From Metopolophium dirhodum (Eukaryota; Arthropoda; Insecta; Hemiptera; Aphididae), in the NCBI RefSeq assembly GCF_019925205.1, contig NC_083568.1:8430393-8494392 (forward strand): DNA of 64,000 nt, given 5' to 3'. Both the position numbers and the translations under genes were made by a program. This document shows positions 35,702-48,104 of the stretch, piece after piece (position 1 is the stretch's first letter; each line of letters opens with the position of its first letter). The notes under the pieces were generated by a model, which was given only the letters and a program-made list of their open reading frames with translations, had not been told where the DNA came from and searched no databases.

Positions 35702-36300
35702 AGGGTGTCGCCATGTCGGAGCCCACGCGGTTTTAGTACAACAACTTGCCTCATAGCAAAAACTCTCATACCTCGTAAAACAATCAGGTACTTAATATCG
35801 ATAATGATGTTTTGACTTAAAAGCTTCAGACTTTATATAGGTCACATTGGACTCCAATTTAAAAAAAAACTCTATTTTCAGACCTTAAGGGTGTCGGAGA
35901 CGGTGTCGTTGGGGATTTATCAAATTTCGATAATTCAGGCAATTTCTAGTTAAGGCCGAACGAAAGAAAATAAAATAAAACCATTTCAACGATCAAAAAC
36001 AAGTGTATAAAGGAAAAAGTACCATGCTTTTTAAAATAGTATAGGTTATTATTAATATTTATAATTTTTTATCTGAAAGATGAACTAAAGTGTTGCAGGT
36101 CGCATTGGACTTAGAGTTTTGAACTTCCTTGAAATAACGTCGGAAAAATACTCGAAACATACTGTATACTGATTATTTATTACAACTTTATAAAATAGAG
36201 TTTTTGTCATCATGACCTGTCCACGAGTCACGAGTTGGCGTAAGAATTCTTCCCGTGAGGCGATAGTTTTTGTACTAAATACACGTTTGCTCCGGTACCC
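35702..36300. mobile_element. 600-bp element with about 50-bp imperfect terminal inverted repeats
   Basis: The left end (AGGGTGTCGCC, then CGGAGCCCACG, then TTTTAGTACAACAACTTGCCTCA) pairs with the reverse complement of the right end (AGGGTACCGGAGCAAACG, then ATTTAGTACAAAAACTATCGCCTCA). Inside there is also a direct repeat, GGTCACATTGGACT near 35839 and GGTCGCATTGGACT near 36098. No transposase frame. The superfamily is unclear, and so is the target duplication. Confidence 0.55.
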
Positions 36301-39300
36301 TATTAGGATATATAATTTGTATTTAGATTTTTACTGAGACAGACAGACAGGTACACTTTTGTTTTCATATAAATATTTGATGATTGTATAAGTTATAACA
36401 CGTTTTTTTTTAAAAAATTTAAGTAAGTACTTAATACCTATGCAAGTTATTTAGAAATGTTTACTCTGAATAAAAACGTTTTTATTTAAACCCTGTTGTT
36501 ATTGATATACAGTTTGCAAAATATATTCAGTTATTATTATTTTTCAATTGTGTAGTGATCGATTTCTGCAAAAATATCGTTACTATACATAAATACATAA
36601 TTAATATTTTTATAAAATATGTCGAAAGCGAACAACTTCGTCTGTAAGTAGCATTGGATTTTTTAGTTTACTATCATCAACGGATTTTTTCACTCGTTTG
36701 ATTTTCCCTTAAATAAATAAACTTGATCGTTCAAGAACAATTATTCATTGTTACAGTGGTAATATTCGTTCGTGGAAATAGGTTGAAGTACGAAACACGT
36801 CATTCTCACTACAATTATATCTGTTTATTCCACGTACCAGCGAATAGTGAATGATTGTGCGAATAGTGAATGTTAAGTTATAATTCATAAAATATCTTAT
36901 ACGTATACTTCTGAATGTTTAAATTTCAATTTGCATTACTTGTTTTTGATTAAAATAAAAAGATAATGTGACTCGTTGTAGTCTCGATTAATAATACTCA
37001 AGTGTACAATACGTGCAACTAAATAGACATATGACGTAAATCAATTTAACTAGATTCCATTAATATTAATGTATCCCATTTACTGCCTTAATTATTTTAA
37101 AATTATGTTAAACTAATCGTTTCAGATCAAATTGGCACATATGATATAACGAGTAATGAGAAACGGTCTCTATATTTTAAATCAGTCTTTGTTTTTTGTT
37201 TGTTTTTTGTATCATTTCGAATTCGAATTTAGGTGATTTGTCATTGTTTTATTAGTTTATTATGCTAAGACTGCACTAAGTCATCTATTATTTGACCTTC
37301 CTCTATTTATTGATCCTTCTCAAACTTTTTACTCACCCGCGATATAATTTCCTCTCACCTTCTTGTATAAAAACACTTTGAAATATATATGCTTTAAAAT
37401 ACACATTTATAAACTGGCAAAGTATTCAAGTGTTACCAGTCTTATACATACATATAGGATACCTTCTGTACAAGGTAAATCGTTACCCTAATTAGTAATT
37501 AATTTATAAATTATAGTACCTATAACGGATAACATGATTTATACTTTCAAAATGTTTAATTGTTGATTCCTGCTGTACCTATATACCAAATATTACATTA
37601 TATATATATTTTAATGTTTTTACTTCCTATCATGTGATTTTTTTAAAGCGTTAATTTATTATTATTATCAAGTATTTACTATTTTAACCGAATTGGCGAA
37701 ATTATTCATATATGATATTTTTTTAAAAAATAAAAATAATTTAGTCGAGTGGGTACTAAAAGATAATTCCTAAATACTCAAACTAATTGTTATCTTTATA
37801 ATATTATGAAAATATAATAAGCAGGTACTTCAAAGGTTTAAACAATAAATACATGGAATTGTTTATATAAAATCAAACGCTAATCTCACACGTCCGTCAC
37901 GCATCACCTATCACACGCGATCTCTTCATTATTATTTTATTTATTTTATCTATACAATACATCAATTCTTTATGTAAAGGCGCGTAGACGATTATTTCAA
38001 AGCCTTAAGCCTAAAGAACCAACATAGCTGAAATTCCAATATTTTATTCACATGAAATTTAAAATATCTATACAATATCGTATCATATAGGAGGTGTATT
38101 AAGTATAATAAAACTTTTCTTAGTAAAACAATCGTTTTATAGGATTTGGAAGTATTTATTTTTCATACTCAATTATTGTGTAAAAAACGTGTTTTTCTTA
38201 TTTAATAATTTGTATTATAATTTATAGATAGGTAGGTACCTATATTTATTTAACTATACTTCATAAATCACAGCCATAGGAAATTTATTTAACTCTGTTC
38301 AGATATAACCTACCCATTTGTAAATAAAACTTCTCGCATTCCACTTAACAATGCTAATTTTTAATATAACTTTTAAGTTAAACATTTTAATTACCATAGC
38401 GGTTTACTAATTAGGTAATTTTAAAACAAATACCTTGGAATCGCTTGAAAATAATTTTTTACTGTACATTTTTTGAAAATCCTTGACATTCTATTCCAAC
38501 TACTTTCTAATCCAGAACCCTTATGGAAAAGTGGTTCTTCTTTATTCGCAATTCGAACTGACATTTATTCGTCTCAGATTCTTGTGCACTGCAATATGTA
38601 TGAGCAGTCTGCTACATGTCCGTGTGTATGTATGTTTATTCCAAAAAAGGTCATGTCAGTCAGTAGATCACAATTCACAGAGAAGTATAACTCTATACGA
38701 TGACCTTGAAACCTTACTTGCTATGTATCACACTCTATCACGCACATTAGTTTTTTCAAGTCCAACCGAATTTAGATTATGTTTACAACCGTCATATCAA
38801 TTATAATATGAAAATATTATACGTAAAAGGTTGGTGTAAATTTGAAATAACAATTTTAGAGGTTTCAAACGTATATGATTAATATTTGCACCGCACGTTG
38901 TGACAAAAAATATATACATTATTTTAACCTCAGAAAACAAATAAACACAAATTAAAAATCGGGGTCGACACAATCAACAGGATTATAAGTGGTTAAATGG
39001 CATTGTATGATCCACTTATGTGTGGTACAGTGCATCAATCGTGTCAACACGCAAAAAAAAGAAAAAATTACAATCCAATCCACAATAATGTAATATTATA
39101 TATTATTATACTATATAATTAACGAACTGATATTACTACAACGACTATGAGGTCTGAAAGCTGGGTATAATATTATAATAACAATGATATGCATTTATAT
39201 AATAATTATTATTGTAATATATAATAACAATTAATTGCCCTTGAAATACTATTTATAGTTTTAGCATCATAACCGAAACTCTCACATTGTGATATTATTA

Positions 39301-39627
39301 TAACAGTAGGTACGTACGTACTACAGCTAGTGTACATAGATTTTTATCTAAATCAATTAGCTGGTACAATCTTATATTGAATTACCTATCTGTATAATAT
39401 TGTTGTGCATATAGGTCCAACGGTCTAAACTGTTCAGTGGTTAATCTGAACGACATTTGATACAGGTTCTGTTATTTAATAATTCACTATAAATGAATGA
39501 CAATGATATTATTGTGGGGGGAAATATTAAAATAATAATTGTATACATGACGTATTACGTAATATTTAGTTGCTGGAATAAAATTCTATAGGTAAATTTT
39601 CAGGAGCTATCGTACAAATTCATATTA
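36301..39627. other. AT-rich DNA, no recognised gene
   Basis: Two short inverted stretches are visible: one at about 36740-36860 around TATTCG/CGTGGAA motifs and one at 38964-39048. The overlapping frames at 38473-38806 lack domain-like sequence. Confidence 0.4.
38964..39048. other. 85-bp imperfect hairpin
   Basis: GTCGACACAATCAA at the left pairs with TGATTG-like bases and GTGTCAAC on the right (CATCAATCGTGTCAAC), and inside it ATAAGTGG pairs with CCACTTAT around a 19-base loop. It could be a tiny foldback element or a small-RNA precursor. I do not recognise a known microRNA in it. Confidence 0.3.
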
Positions 39628-39769
39628 CAGTCGAACTCTTTTAACTCGAAATCGTCGAAACCTCAAACTTTTTACCGGTCCCTATAATTTCTTATTATTG
39701 TATTATCCTTGGATAACTCGAACTTTTTGGTCGGCCCCTTCAACTTCGTGTTAACCAAGTCCGACTGTG
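39628..39769. mobile_element. Pogo/Tigger-like MITE (about 142 bp)
   Basis: The left end CAGTCGAACTCTTTTAACTC and the reverse complement of the right end, CAGTCGGACTTGGTTAACAC, match; both sides are flanked by TA. Internal CTCGAA...CTCGAACTTTTTGG phrases and the CAGTCGAAC start are typical of pogo/Tigger-derived MITEs, which duplicate TA on insertion. Confidence 0.7.
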
Positions 39770-42700
39770 TACAGAATACGTATTAATTGTCGATATAAGA
39801 AAAACAAAATAAATATTATTCGTGGCTAATGGGTGGGATTGAAAACACGTCACTCCAACTTCCACTCTTTATTTTTTGAAAATATCAAGGTAACTAAGTG
39901 CTTACATTATAATATTTAGAAATAGTCGTACAAATTCATACAAATTACATACTTAATAATATCTGCATAGAATTTTTAGAAAGATTTCAAGTGATCTTAA
40001 TAATATGTTGAATGCAGTATATTATTTAACATACCAGAATTACATTTTTAAAATTTTATATCACATTTACTGTACAAGGTGTAAATAATAATAAATCGCT
40101 GAATAAAGTTGACTAATTTTTAAAATGTTAAATCTAAAAACAATTCATATACTTATATATTATTATATACCTTCTACTTATAATATGTACTCAACTTAAA
40201 AAGTGTTTATATAGTTAATAATCAATCAAAATTAAAAAAAAATATTGAAAAACATCGGTCAATATATTATAATATAGTTGATGAATGTACCAGGTAGTGC
40301 CTATCGAATTAATGTAAGTAACTAAAATTAAATGTCATCGGATTATATTGATAAATTATAGAAAAATCATGTTTGATTTAATACAAATAAATATTTTTAA
40401 TTTGTAAGTAAAAGTAAATATATAGTAGGTTGGTAGTAATAAACAATAATTATGTTTAGAACTATTATATGTGTACACTTTAATAATAATGTGTAAATTA
40501 TTTAATATCGGTTTGGAAAGTGAACAAAATAACTGTTATAATCAAACAAAGACATAGGTACCTACCTACTTAATCAGTTATATAATACAATGATCATCGT
40601 GTATTCTATTGGCGACCTTAGATTATTTCTGGGGCTGAGGAGTGAACTCAATATAATAATATACATATTATATATCAAAATATGACCATGGAGGGGGGGC
40701 GAATTCGTCCCCAGTGTATGTCCCTGTTATATAATTTACTAATATGTAAACTGTATAGGTACGTGTATAGCTGTATCGCTATGTTTGCGAAACCGCTAGG
40801 GAGTTTCACTGATAAATGGAATGATAGAGTCCAATCAATTTTCTCTATAGTTTCAAATTTATATACTGGTAAGTTTAACTATATTTATATGGGTACCTAC
40901 CTAAATTATTTACTCTACTCAGAATCAAAAAAGTGTTTTATTATTTTTAGTACAAACCATATTATGACAGACATGAAAATGTATCATTTAATACCTACCA
41001 CATTTTATTATTATATGCACACATTCCTAAAAGATTCAATCGAACAACATAATATACTTAACCACAATTATTATTTTAAACACAAATGACTACGACGCAA
41101 ACGATATCTGAACTTAAACAATGGTATGGATGATTTTGATGACACTTGTCGAATGTCATCATTAGACATAATTACCTACCATACGGTATACAGGTATACA
41201 CGACTACATGAGGTATGCGATATTCGTCATTACCCACTTAATGATCGTGAGGATGGTTCTTGTTTATACTGTCTGTCGAGTGTTGACGTCTTCAAAACGC
41301 ATGATTAATATTAATCTAATAGCTGGTATATACGTCTGAATACACACGATTACGACATAAGTATACAGTTATGCATGATTTTACATATCAGCAACTCGCA
41401 GGGTTAAGAAAATACAACGCATTTTCTGATGTAAATGACTGCCATAAAAATATGTACCTACGATTTCTTTATATTATGATGAATTGGTATCATAAAAACG
41501 TCGACTGAAGCTAAAAGGTACATAACGCTAATGTAAATACTGCAGGTCGATGTATTGATGTTTCAATGACAAAAACGTTAACCGTGTATAATATTATGTA
41601 AATTCAGTTATTGGAATAGACATCAAAATCTACTGGGTTTTAAATATATCGTTTATAGAGTAATAATTATTGTACAGTCGTATACTAGTTGAGGTATAGG
41701 GTACCTACGTAATACGTATATACAGCCCACATTGTTTTTGTACACTCTCGTATTGGTCCATGATACTACACTCATATTTAAATTATAGCCAAGAGTCCCT
41801 CTACGATAGCGTTAAAAAATAAATAATAATATTTCCCCTGGTATTACAATCGACATAGGCTTGCACAGTTTAAGAAATGTACGCAGAAGCAACCAAAGAC
41901 AACTCTGACATTTATGATTTATTCGTCTCCATCATCTATTTGTGATGTGTTATCCCAATATAAATTTCAGAATTAATTTCGATCGTGAGCTCGCTAATGT
42001 ATTCCTCTCCTATCAGTAGTTTAAACACACTTATTGCCAAAGGGCAAAGGCACTATCTCTCTTTATTATTTTTCCATGAACGCATTAATCCACAATTACA
42101 GTACGTTAAGTACTATTACTAAATGTTGCTCCAATTTAATAATTTATAATTTACTATCTAATTTATTGTAACCGTGATATGTACCGAGCATATTATACTT
42201 ATGCCGTAATACTTATTGGCAAAAGTTCATTAAAATAAAGTATTACTGTGTTAGCCTAATGGGACACTTGCCCTGAATGCATTCGTCAAGCAAGGCAACT
42301 TACCAATTGATTACTCAAATTTTTAAATGATTTTTCATAATAGAAGAAAATCTCTAGGCTTTTATTTGTTGTCTTGAAACTATTTGTAAACCATAACGAA
42401 AGTTGATTAAAAAAATTAATTTAAGTTTATAGTGTTTATACGGTATTCAAATATAATAAGTAAAACATTATAATAATATGTTATTTGTTTTGTTTCTAAA
42501 TTAAATATCTAGACGTATTCGTTACTGGTTTCGGTCTGGAATTATGGATAGACGTTTAGCTATAAATCACTATAGGTAAGTAAACCGATAGGTATTTAAT
42601 TTAACACAATAACATCTAATAATGTTATTATTTATCTAAAATCTTATAGGTACTAAATAAATGATTAAATTGATGAAGTAAAATTAAAATTTGTTATTTA

Positions 42701-45197
42701 ATTATTTTTGAAGTACGTGATAGTATAAATTAACTTATAATAAATATACTAAAATAATTCTCTATAATATAGTCAAAACAAAACATAATGTTTGTTTTTA
42801 AATATTAAACCAGTGTAACAAAATATAGTTTTGTAGTTTCAAAAAAATGATGGGAACTTTATATAGGTATAATAATATTACCCAATTCAAATATTATAAT
42901 TAAGAATATACATTAGAAGAAAAAATAATTGTAATTAATATAACAGCAATAACTAATGGCCGTTGTCGCTGATGTTTTGTTTTAGATAAAAAAAAAAAAT
43001 AATAATAATAATAATATTACCTATAAATAATTAATCAATTATTGAATACGTTAATTTGTATAAGTTATTGAAATGTAAAATTATTTATTCACTTAGATTT
43101 CAAACATACCTACGTGCATTTAAATAACAATCTTAAGGTTATTCTTATTTCCAAATTTAATTTTAAATATTTAAAAAAAATTAAATGTGAAAGCGTAACA
43201 TGCATTCATTAATTTGTGTTTATTATTATTTAGCACCTATATAATGGATAATTTCATAAAGGTACATAGTATACATTCCTTTTTATTTATGATACAAAAT
43301 AGCATATTAAATCGAAAATACGTGGTTGGTACTATTGTAATCAACTGTAATAGACTATTTGATAACGTAATTATTCTAAAAAAGGATAATAACTAGTTCG
43401 GATATTGTATAATAATATATGACTATAATATGTGAGTATGGTGATATTAATATTATAAATTCCTTGGCATACATATTTAAATTCAACCTTAATGTCAATA
43501 CAAAATGCTCACAGACGTAGATAGTTATCGATATTAACGATGATAAACGATACTTGCCACTTGCGATAAAAAAAAAAAAACGATATCGCACCCAACGAGG
43601 AAAATTAAAACTGAATATATGTACCGATAGCTGTCCGGTCAATGATTCCTATATTTGGCACTCACCTCGCCTAGTTCACCTCGGAGCTATATATTTTATT
43701 CGTTGTATTTTTCAAAAACGGTTGTAGGAAATCAAAAAAATTACCTCATAGTTCATAGTATATATATATAGGTACCTAACATATTATATACCTTAAGTGT
43801 TCAGTTGACAGCTTACAACCTAAACATATGTTATGACAATGACGCGTTTGGTTTTTCGAGCTTGCTGACTGTTGTCCAAAAAGTGTAGACCACAATAGTG
43901 TATAAACGCGAAAACAAGCCGAGTAGTGTTTTAAAAGTTTCGTGTTCCTCTTTTGTCCGAAATCTCGACGATTTACATGATACGTTTTTAAATTTTACAT
44001 TTGATTCACTGTGATGGATTGCTCTCGCATTTACTCTCGACGTATATTAGGTACATATTATTTACCTGCATGACAACTTAAAAATTGCATATGCGTCGAT
44101 CGTGTGTAAAAATAGAATAAGTAATATACGTTTTAAATTTAATGAATAGACAGTTTCGTATTGACTTTTCGAGTGATACTCTGTCACTGACCTCTTTTTT
44201 TCGCTAATTGTAAATAAAATACTACGATAACGGTCCAGTGTAGAAATTGTTGATTGTCCATCTATTCTTCCTGGTGGATATTCGGTACTTAACTAGTGTA
44301 CCGTGAGGTCTGGCAATTGGAGTGAAAGCACAAGCGGTCTTATATATATAATATGGGTGGAAGAATAAGTGAAACAATTTTTTGCGAGCACACTTCAAAG
44401 ACGAAACCCGCGAATTCACGAACGATAAGTTCGAATGTTCGATACGTACCTATTACTCGTTACAGTCATTTGTATTATTTTGTATACATAGGTACACATT
44501 GTGAGTGGTTATATCCTATATAATGGTACATGCTTTGCTTTTATGCACAATTTGGTGGGTGTATGGATGTCGGGTGATTAATAAATAATTTTAAATACCT
44601 GTGAATAGCACAAAAAGAATGGAAATATTTTCAAAATTATTTCATGTCCTACCTACTATAGTATGCATTTTTGGTGGAAATTTCAAGTCTACAAGATTGA
44701 TGGTGTATTTATGCATTTTGTGGTACCTAATGGATAACATGGAGATAATTTATTAGTATATCCAGTTTTTTATATTTTCAAATAAATACAGCCATACTTG
44801 TATACGTGGGTGCGTCCTCAGCCACACATATTATTTTACCTAACCTAACCGCCTGCACTTCATACCTGCATCACATCATACTTGTACGACTGAAATTTAA
44901 AATATAATTTACAATATTAAAAATATATTGCATTATATAGTAACTTCCGACTGCTGCTGTTATAATATTATTATTGGCGTAGCTCTGTCCGTCCGGGGAA
45001 AACAATGGTATACATACGGTTACAACTCGTAGTATATACCACTAACCGGTAACACTTTGCGTGTCTACACATAGGTGCACCGGCAATAACTATACAGCCG
45101 TCGGAGGAAGGCATGCGCGACGTTATGTAGATCCAATGTAGATATCTACCTACTACCTGTGCAATTATCAAGTCTTCAATAGTTCAATTGTTGACTG

Positions 45198-45237
45198 TTA
45201 TTATTATTATTATTATTATTACTATTATTATTATTAT
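45198..45237 (+). repeat. (TTA)n microsatellite
   Basis: About 13 TTA units with one ACT interruption. Confidence 0.9.
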
Positions 45238-46333
45238 ATCGCATTCACAAAAGGTCTCTTGTAGGTTATCCGCTGCAGGCAGACCTTCGTTTGGGAGCGT
45301 TGCTGCAGCGATATACTTGCTGAAACGTTTTGATTTTCGGCCTTGATATTAAAAAATCATCACAATAATGAGGCGGAAAAATTGCGTTTTTTTCCTTATT
45401 TTTTGTACGTCAATATACCGGTGATATATTGTAATATGTTTGTATATAAAACAACAATTTCTAATCGTCCGATTAGAATAAACATACTGTTTATAGGCAC
45501 GTTAAATCATCCTAATGGTTTTCATTTTGTGTCAAGGTTTGCGAAGAAGCATTGTCGATTATTGTTTTGGTTTTTATATAACAATAAAATGCAATATAGG
45601 TACCTACGTATACGTCCTATATAGCCCGGCTACAGGTAATTCTAAAATATTCTGATTTTGCATCGGCCGAAGTAGAAAAGTTTCCTTGTAGTAGCCGACA
45701 CGGAAAAAAAAAACCATAAGTAATTCTGCGGAACAACTCGTTGTAAAACGAGAGATTAGGAAGTAGGCAGCTGGTATCAGATTTATTGGTGCGGTCTGGT
45801 GTGGATATAATAATATATACACTACAATACGCAAGTACACGCCGCAAAAAATACGACCATAGTAATATAAACTTTAGACGATGTTTTTTCACTTAATTAT
45901 GTAAAAATATCAAATAATTTATTCTCCACCATAAAATGTATGCATAATTCAAATAAAACAATCGATGGTTTCTTTATTTCACGAGCAAAAGAAAATATTT
46001 AACACGTAATATAATATTGTGTTGTACCTAACGTAAAATATACGCCTAAGTATCAAGTGAACAAATGCACTCATCCATTAAAACAATGTAAGTGTTAGAT
46101 TGACAATTGACTCACTTTGTAATAATTTGTTATTTAAACATATTAAACATACAATAATTGTACCAAACTATAATATTCATTAAGGTTTATAAATGTTTGG
46201 TTTAAAATAGTCACTAGAATATGATATAAAATATTATAATATAATATAGGTAAGTATACCGGATTAAGTATACCGGATTCTTATATCGTTTTTTATTGCA
46301 GGTCTATATTCTGATTATGTCGTTTCAGTCTTT

Positions 46334-46390
46334 AAGGATATAGGATATGGGATATGGGATATGGGATAATATAGGATATACATATCCTGG
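46334..46390 (+). repeat. Short tandem repeat of GGATATGG-type units
   Basis: AGGATATAGGATATGGGATA is followed by further GGGATATG units and then ATAGGATATACATATCCTG. The unit is seven to eight bases, about five copies, ending in a small palindrome. Confidence 0.8.
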
Positions 46391-47707
46391 GTGGAGTAAT
46401 TAAATACTATGTACCTATAGCCTATATAATAATATGATTATAATATAGTGTTTATAATTTTTAATATATTATATTATATATTTTAGTATGGGTTTTTATA
46501 GAATCGATTTTAATTATTTCACTATGGTAATCTTAGAAACTCAACATTACTACGATTTTACTTATTATAATATAGTAAATACCTATAGTAGAAGTTAAAT
46601 AATTCTAAAAATATAAAGATCATTTTGAGGTGAATTTAGAATTTTTAAATTTTTTTTTTTTAGCTTTATTGTTAGACTTTTTAATTTTATATTATATTCT
46701 ATAAGAGCTGAAAATGATTATAATGTTATAATTAGTAATAATTAACAATTAAAAAATTGAAAATTAAATATTTTTTTACACGGGTGATGTGTAAACAGTT
46801 TGAGTAATAAACAAGTGTTTTAAATGTGATGACGTTGTTTTTTTTTTGCATTTCTGTTAGATGGGTACCTATCTATAATAGAATTTGTAACTTTAATTAA
46901 AATTTACAAGGTTGCTCATACCTAATTTATTAGTTATCATTATTATCTATTTATTATTATATTCAATAAAAAATGTTTAAAATATATTATAATAAATTAT
47001 TTTTTTTGTAAGTACCTATCTGTTTACTAAATAACAGTATAATAACAATGTTAAAAATTGTGTACAAGTATATAATATAACTTTGCAGTAAATAAGGCTC
47101 AGCTCGGAATTGTTTTTAAATGCGATGGTTAATGGTAATAACTAATAAGTGAACAGTAATATTAGATCTCTATCCAGTCGGCAACGCTATCCATATCGAG
47201 GTGGCGAGCTCACCATGTCTCTGTAGTAGTCCATATTCTGTCAAGTGGCACCTACCAAATTGCATTGGTTCCAATAGTAATTATTATTGACTACCTATTG
47301 TGAATTGTTATGTAAAAGTAAAAATAAAACTCTTTAACCGATGTTCATAATAATTATAATATTATATTACACCTAATTCATTGTTCAACGTGATGAATTG
47401 TAATGCCATTTCATCATAATATTCGTCAACGTTATTTCTTAATAGTCAGCTAAATAATAATATCATAAAAAAAAAAACAAAAAACAATAGGTTCGACTTT
47501 AAATTAATGCTGGCTCTCGAGTCCATATATTGCACATTTGCACGACTTATCTACGCGAAATAATTCAGCCTATCACTGGTCGTGAGTTTCAATGTCACGC
47601 GAATGCGTATGGTGTGTACTTAAGCTGCATACTTGTTAGATTATTATTCAGTAAATTAATCCATTTTTGTAAAAATAAAACTGACATCACGATTCATACA
47701 CAAAATT

Positions 47708-47860
47708 ATGGTGCATGATTTACGACGTACAGATGAGGTCGTTGAGGTTAAGAAGTGGTTTAGTGTCTTTCAGAAATATCCTCTGAAAAATCATCAGCTT
47801 GACCGTCCGAATGCGTATGTCCGAAGAGTCCTCGTCTGCTTCCATGAGCCTGGTTTGTGA
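47708..47860 (+). other. GC-richer patch with an open 50-codon frame (overlapped by a 41-codon frame on the other strand)
   Basis: The plus frame from ATG at 47708 to TGA at 47858-47860 contains VKKWFSVFQKYPLKNHQLDR; the minus frame from ATG at 47845-47843 to TAA at 47722-47720 begins MEADEDSSDIRIRTVKLMIF. Both look more protein-like than neighbouring frames and the patch stands out in G+C from its surroundings. It could be a small gene, an exon of a large gene or a fragment of a mobile element. I do not recognise the family and cannot decide the strand. Confidence 0.25.
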
Positions 47861-48059
47861 TCGTTTCTATACTTCAACCTAATTTATTTGTATTTTCACT
47901 AAATATACATAATCATCATAACATATTGTTATTACGCTGTAGTATACTAGTTCTGCTGCTAGGTCGTCCAGCTCGTTGAATTAACATTAAACAATAAACT
48001 ATAACACTATATCAAAGCCCTCCTAACATTTTGAGAACAATTCAAACACGCAATTTGTT

Positions 48060-48104
48060 CCCCCCACCCCCCCCCCCCCCCCCCCGAAAAAAAATCGTTA
48101 CGCC
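48060..48104 (+). repeat. C19 run followed by CGTTACGCC
   Basis: C5-A-C19 is followed by GAAAAAAAATCGTTACGCCA, the same order as the C17 + GAAAAATCCTGCGTACGCC block at 12333. It is probably one end of the same repeat family. Confidence 0.45.

Larger units (their letters stand above)
39770..47707. other. Long AT-rich stretch without a recognised gene
   Basis: Probably intergenic or a long intron. A 135-codon ATG frame at 40682-41089 is Tyr/Ile/Leu-rich and has no domain. Other frames (43376-43642, 45343-45624, 45604-45892) are of chance quality. GC-richer patches near 44970-45130 and 47160-47260 carry no convincing exon. Simple repeats lie at 45198-45237 and 46334-46390. Confidence 0.4.

Noticed and set aside
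36740..36860. Inverted stretch around TATTCG and CGTGGAA motifs
   Set aside because: Pairing is patchy and boundaries are unclear; it is mentioned under the intergenic entry but not called as an element.
40682..41089. 135-codon frame starting with ATG
   Set aside because: Composition is Tyr, Ile, Leu and Lys-rich as expected from AT-rich DNA, with no domain; the beginning looks like a G-rich repeat. Not supported as a gene.
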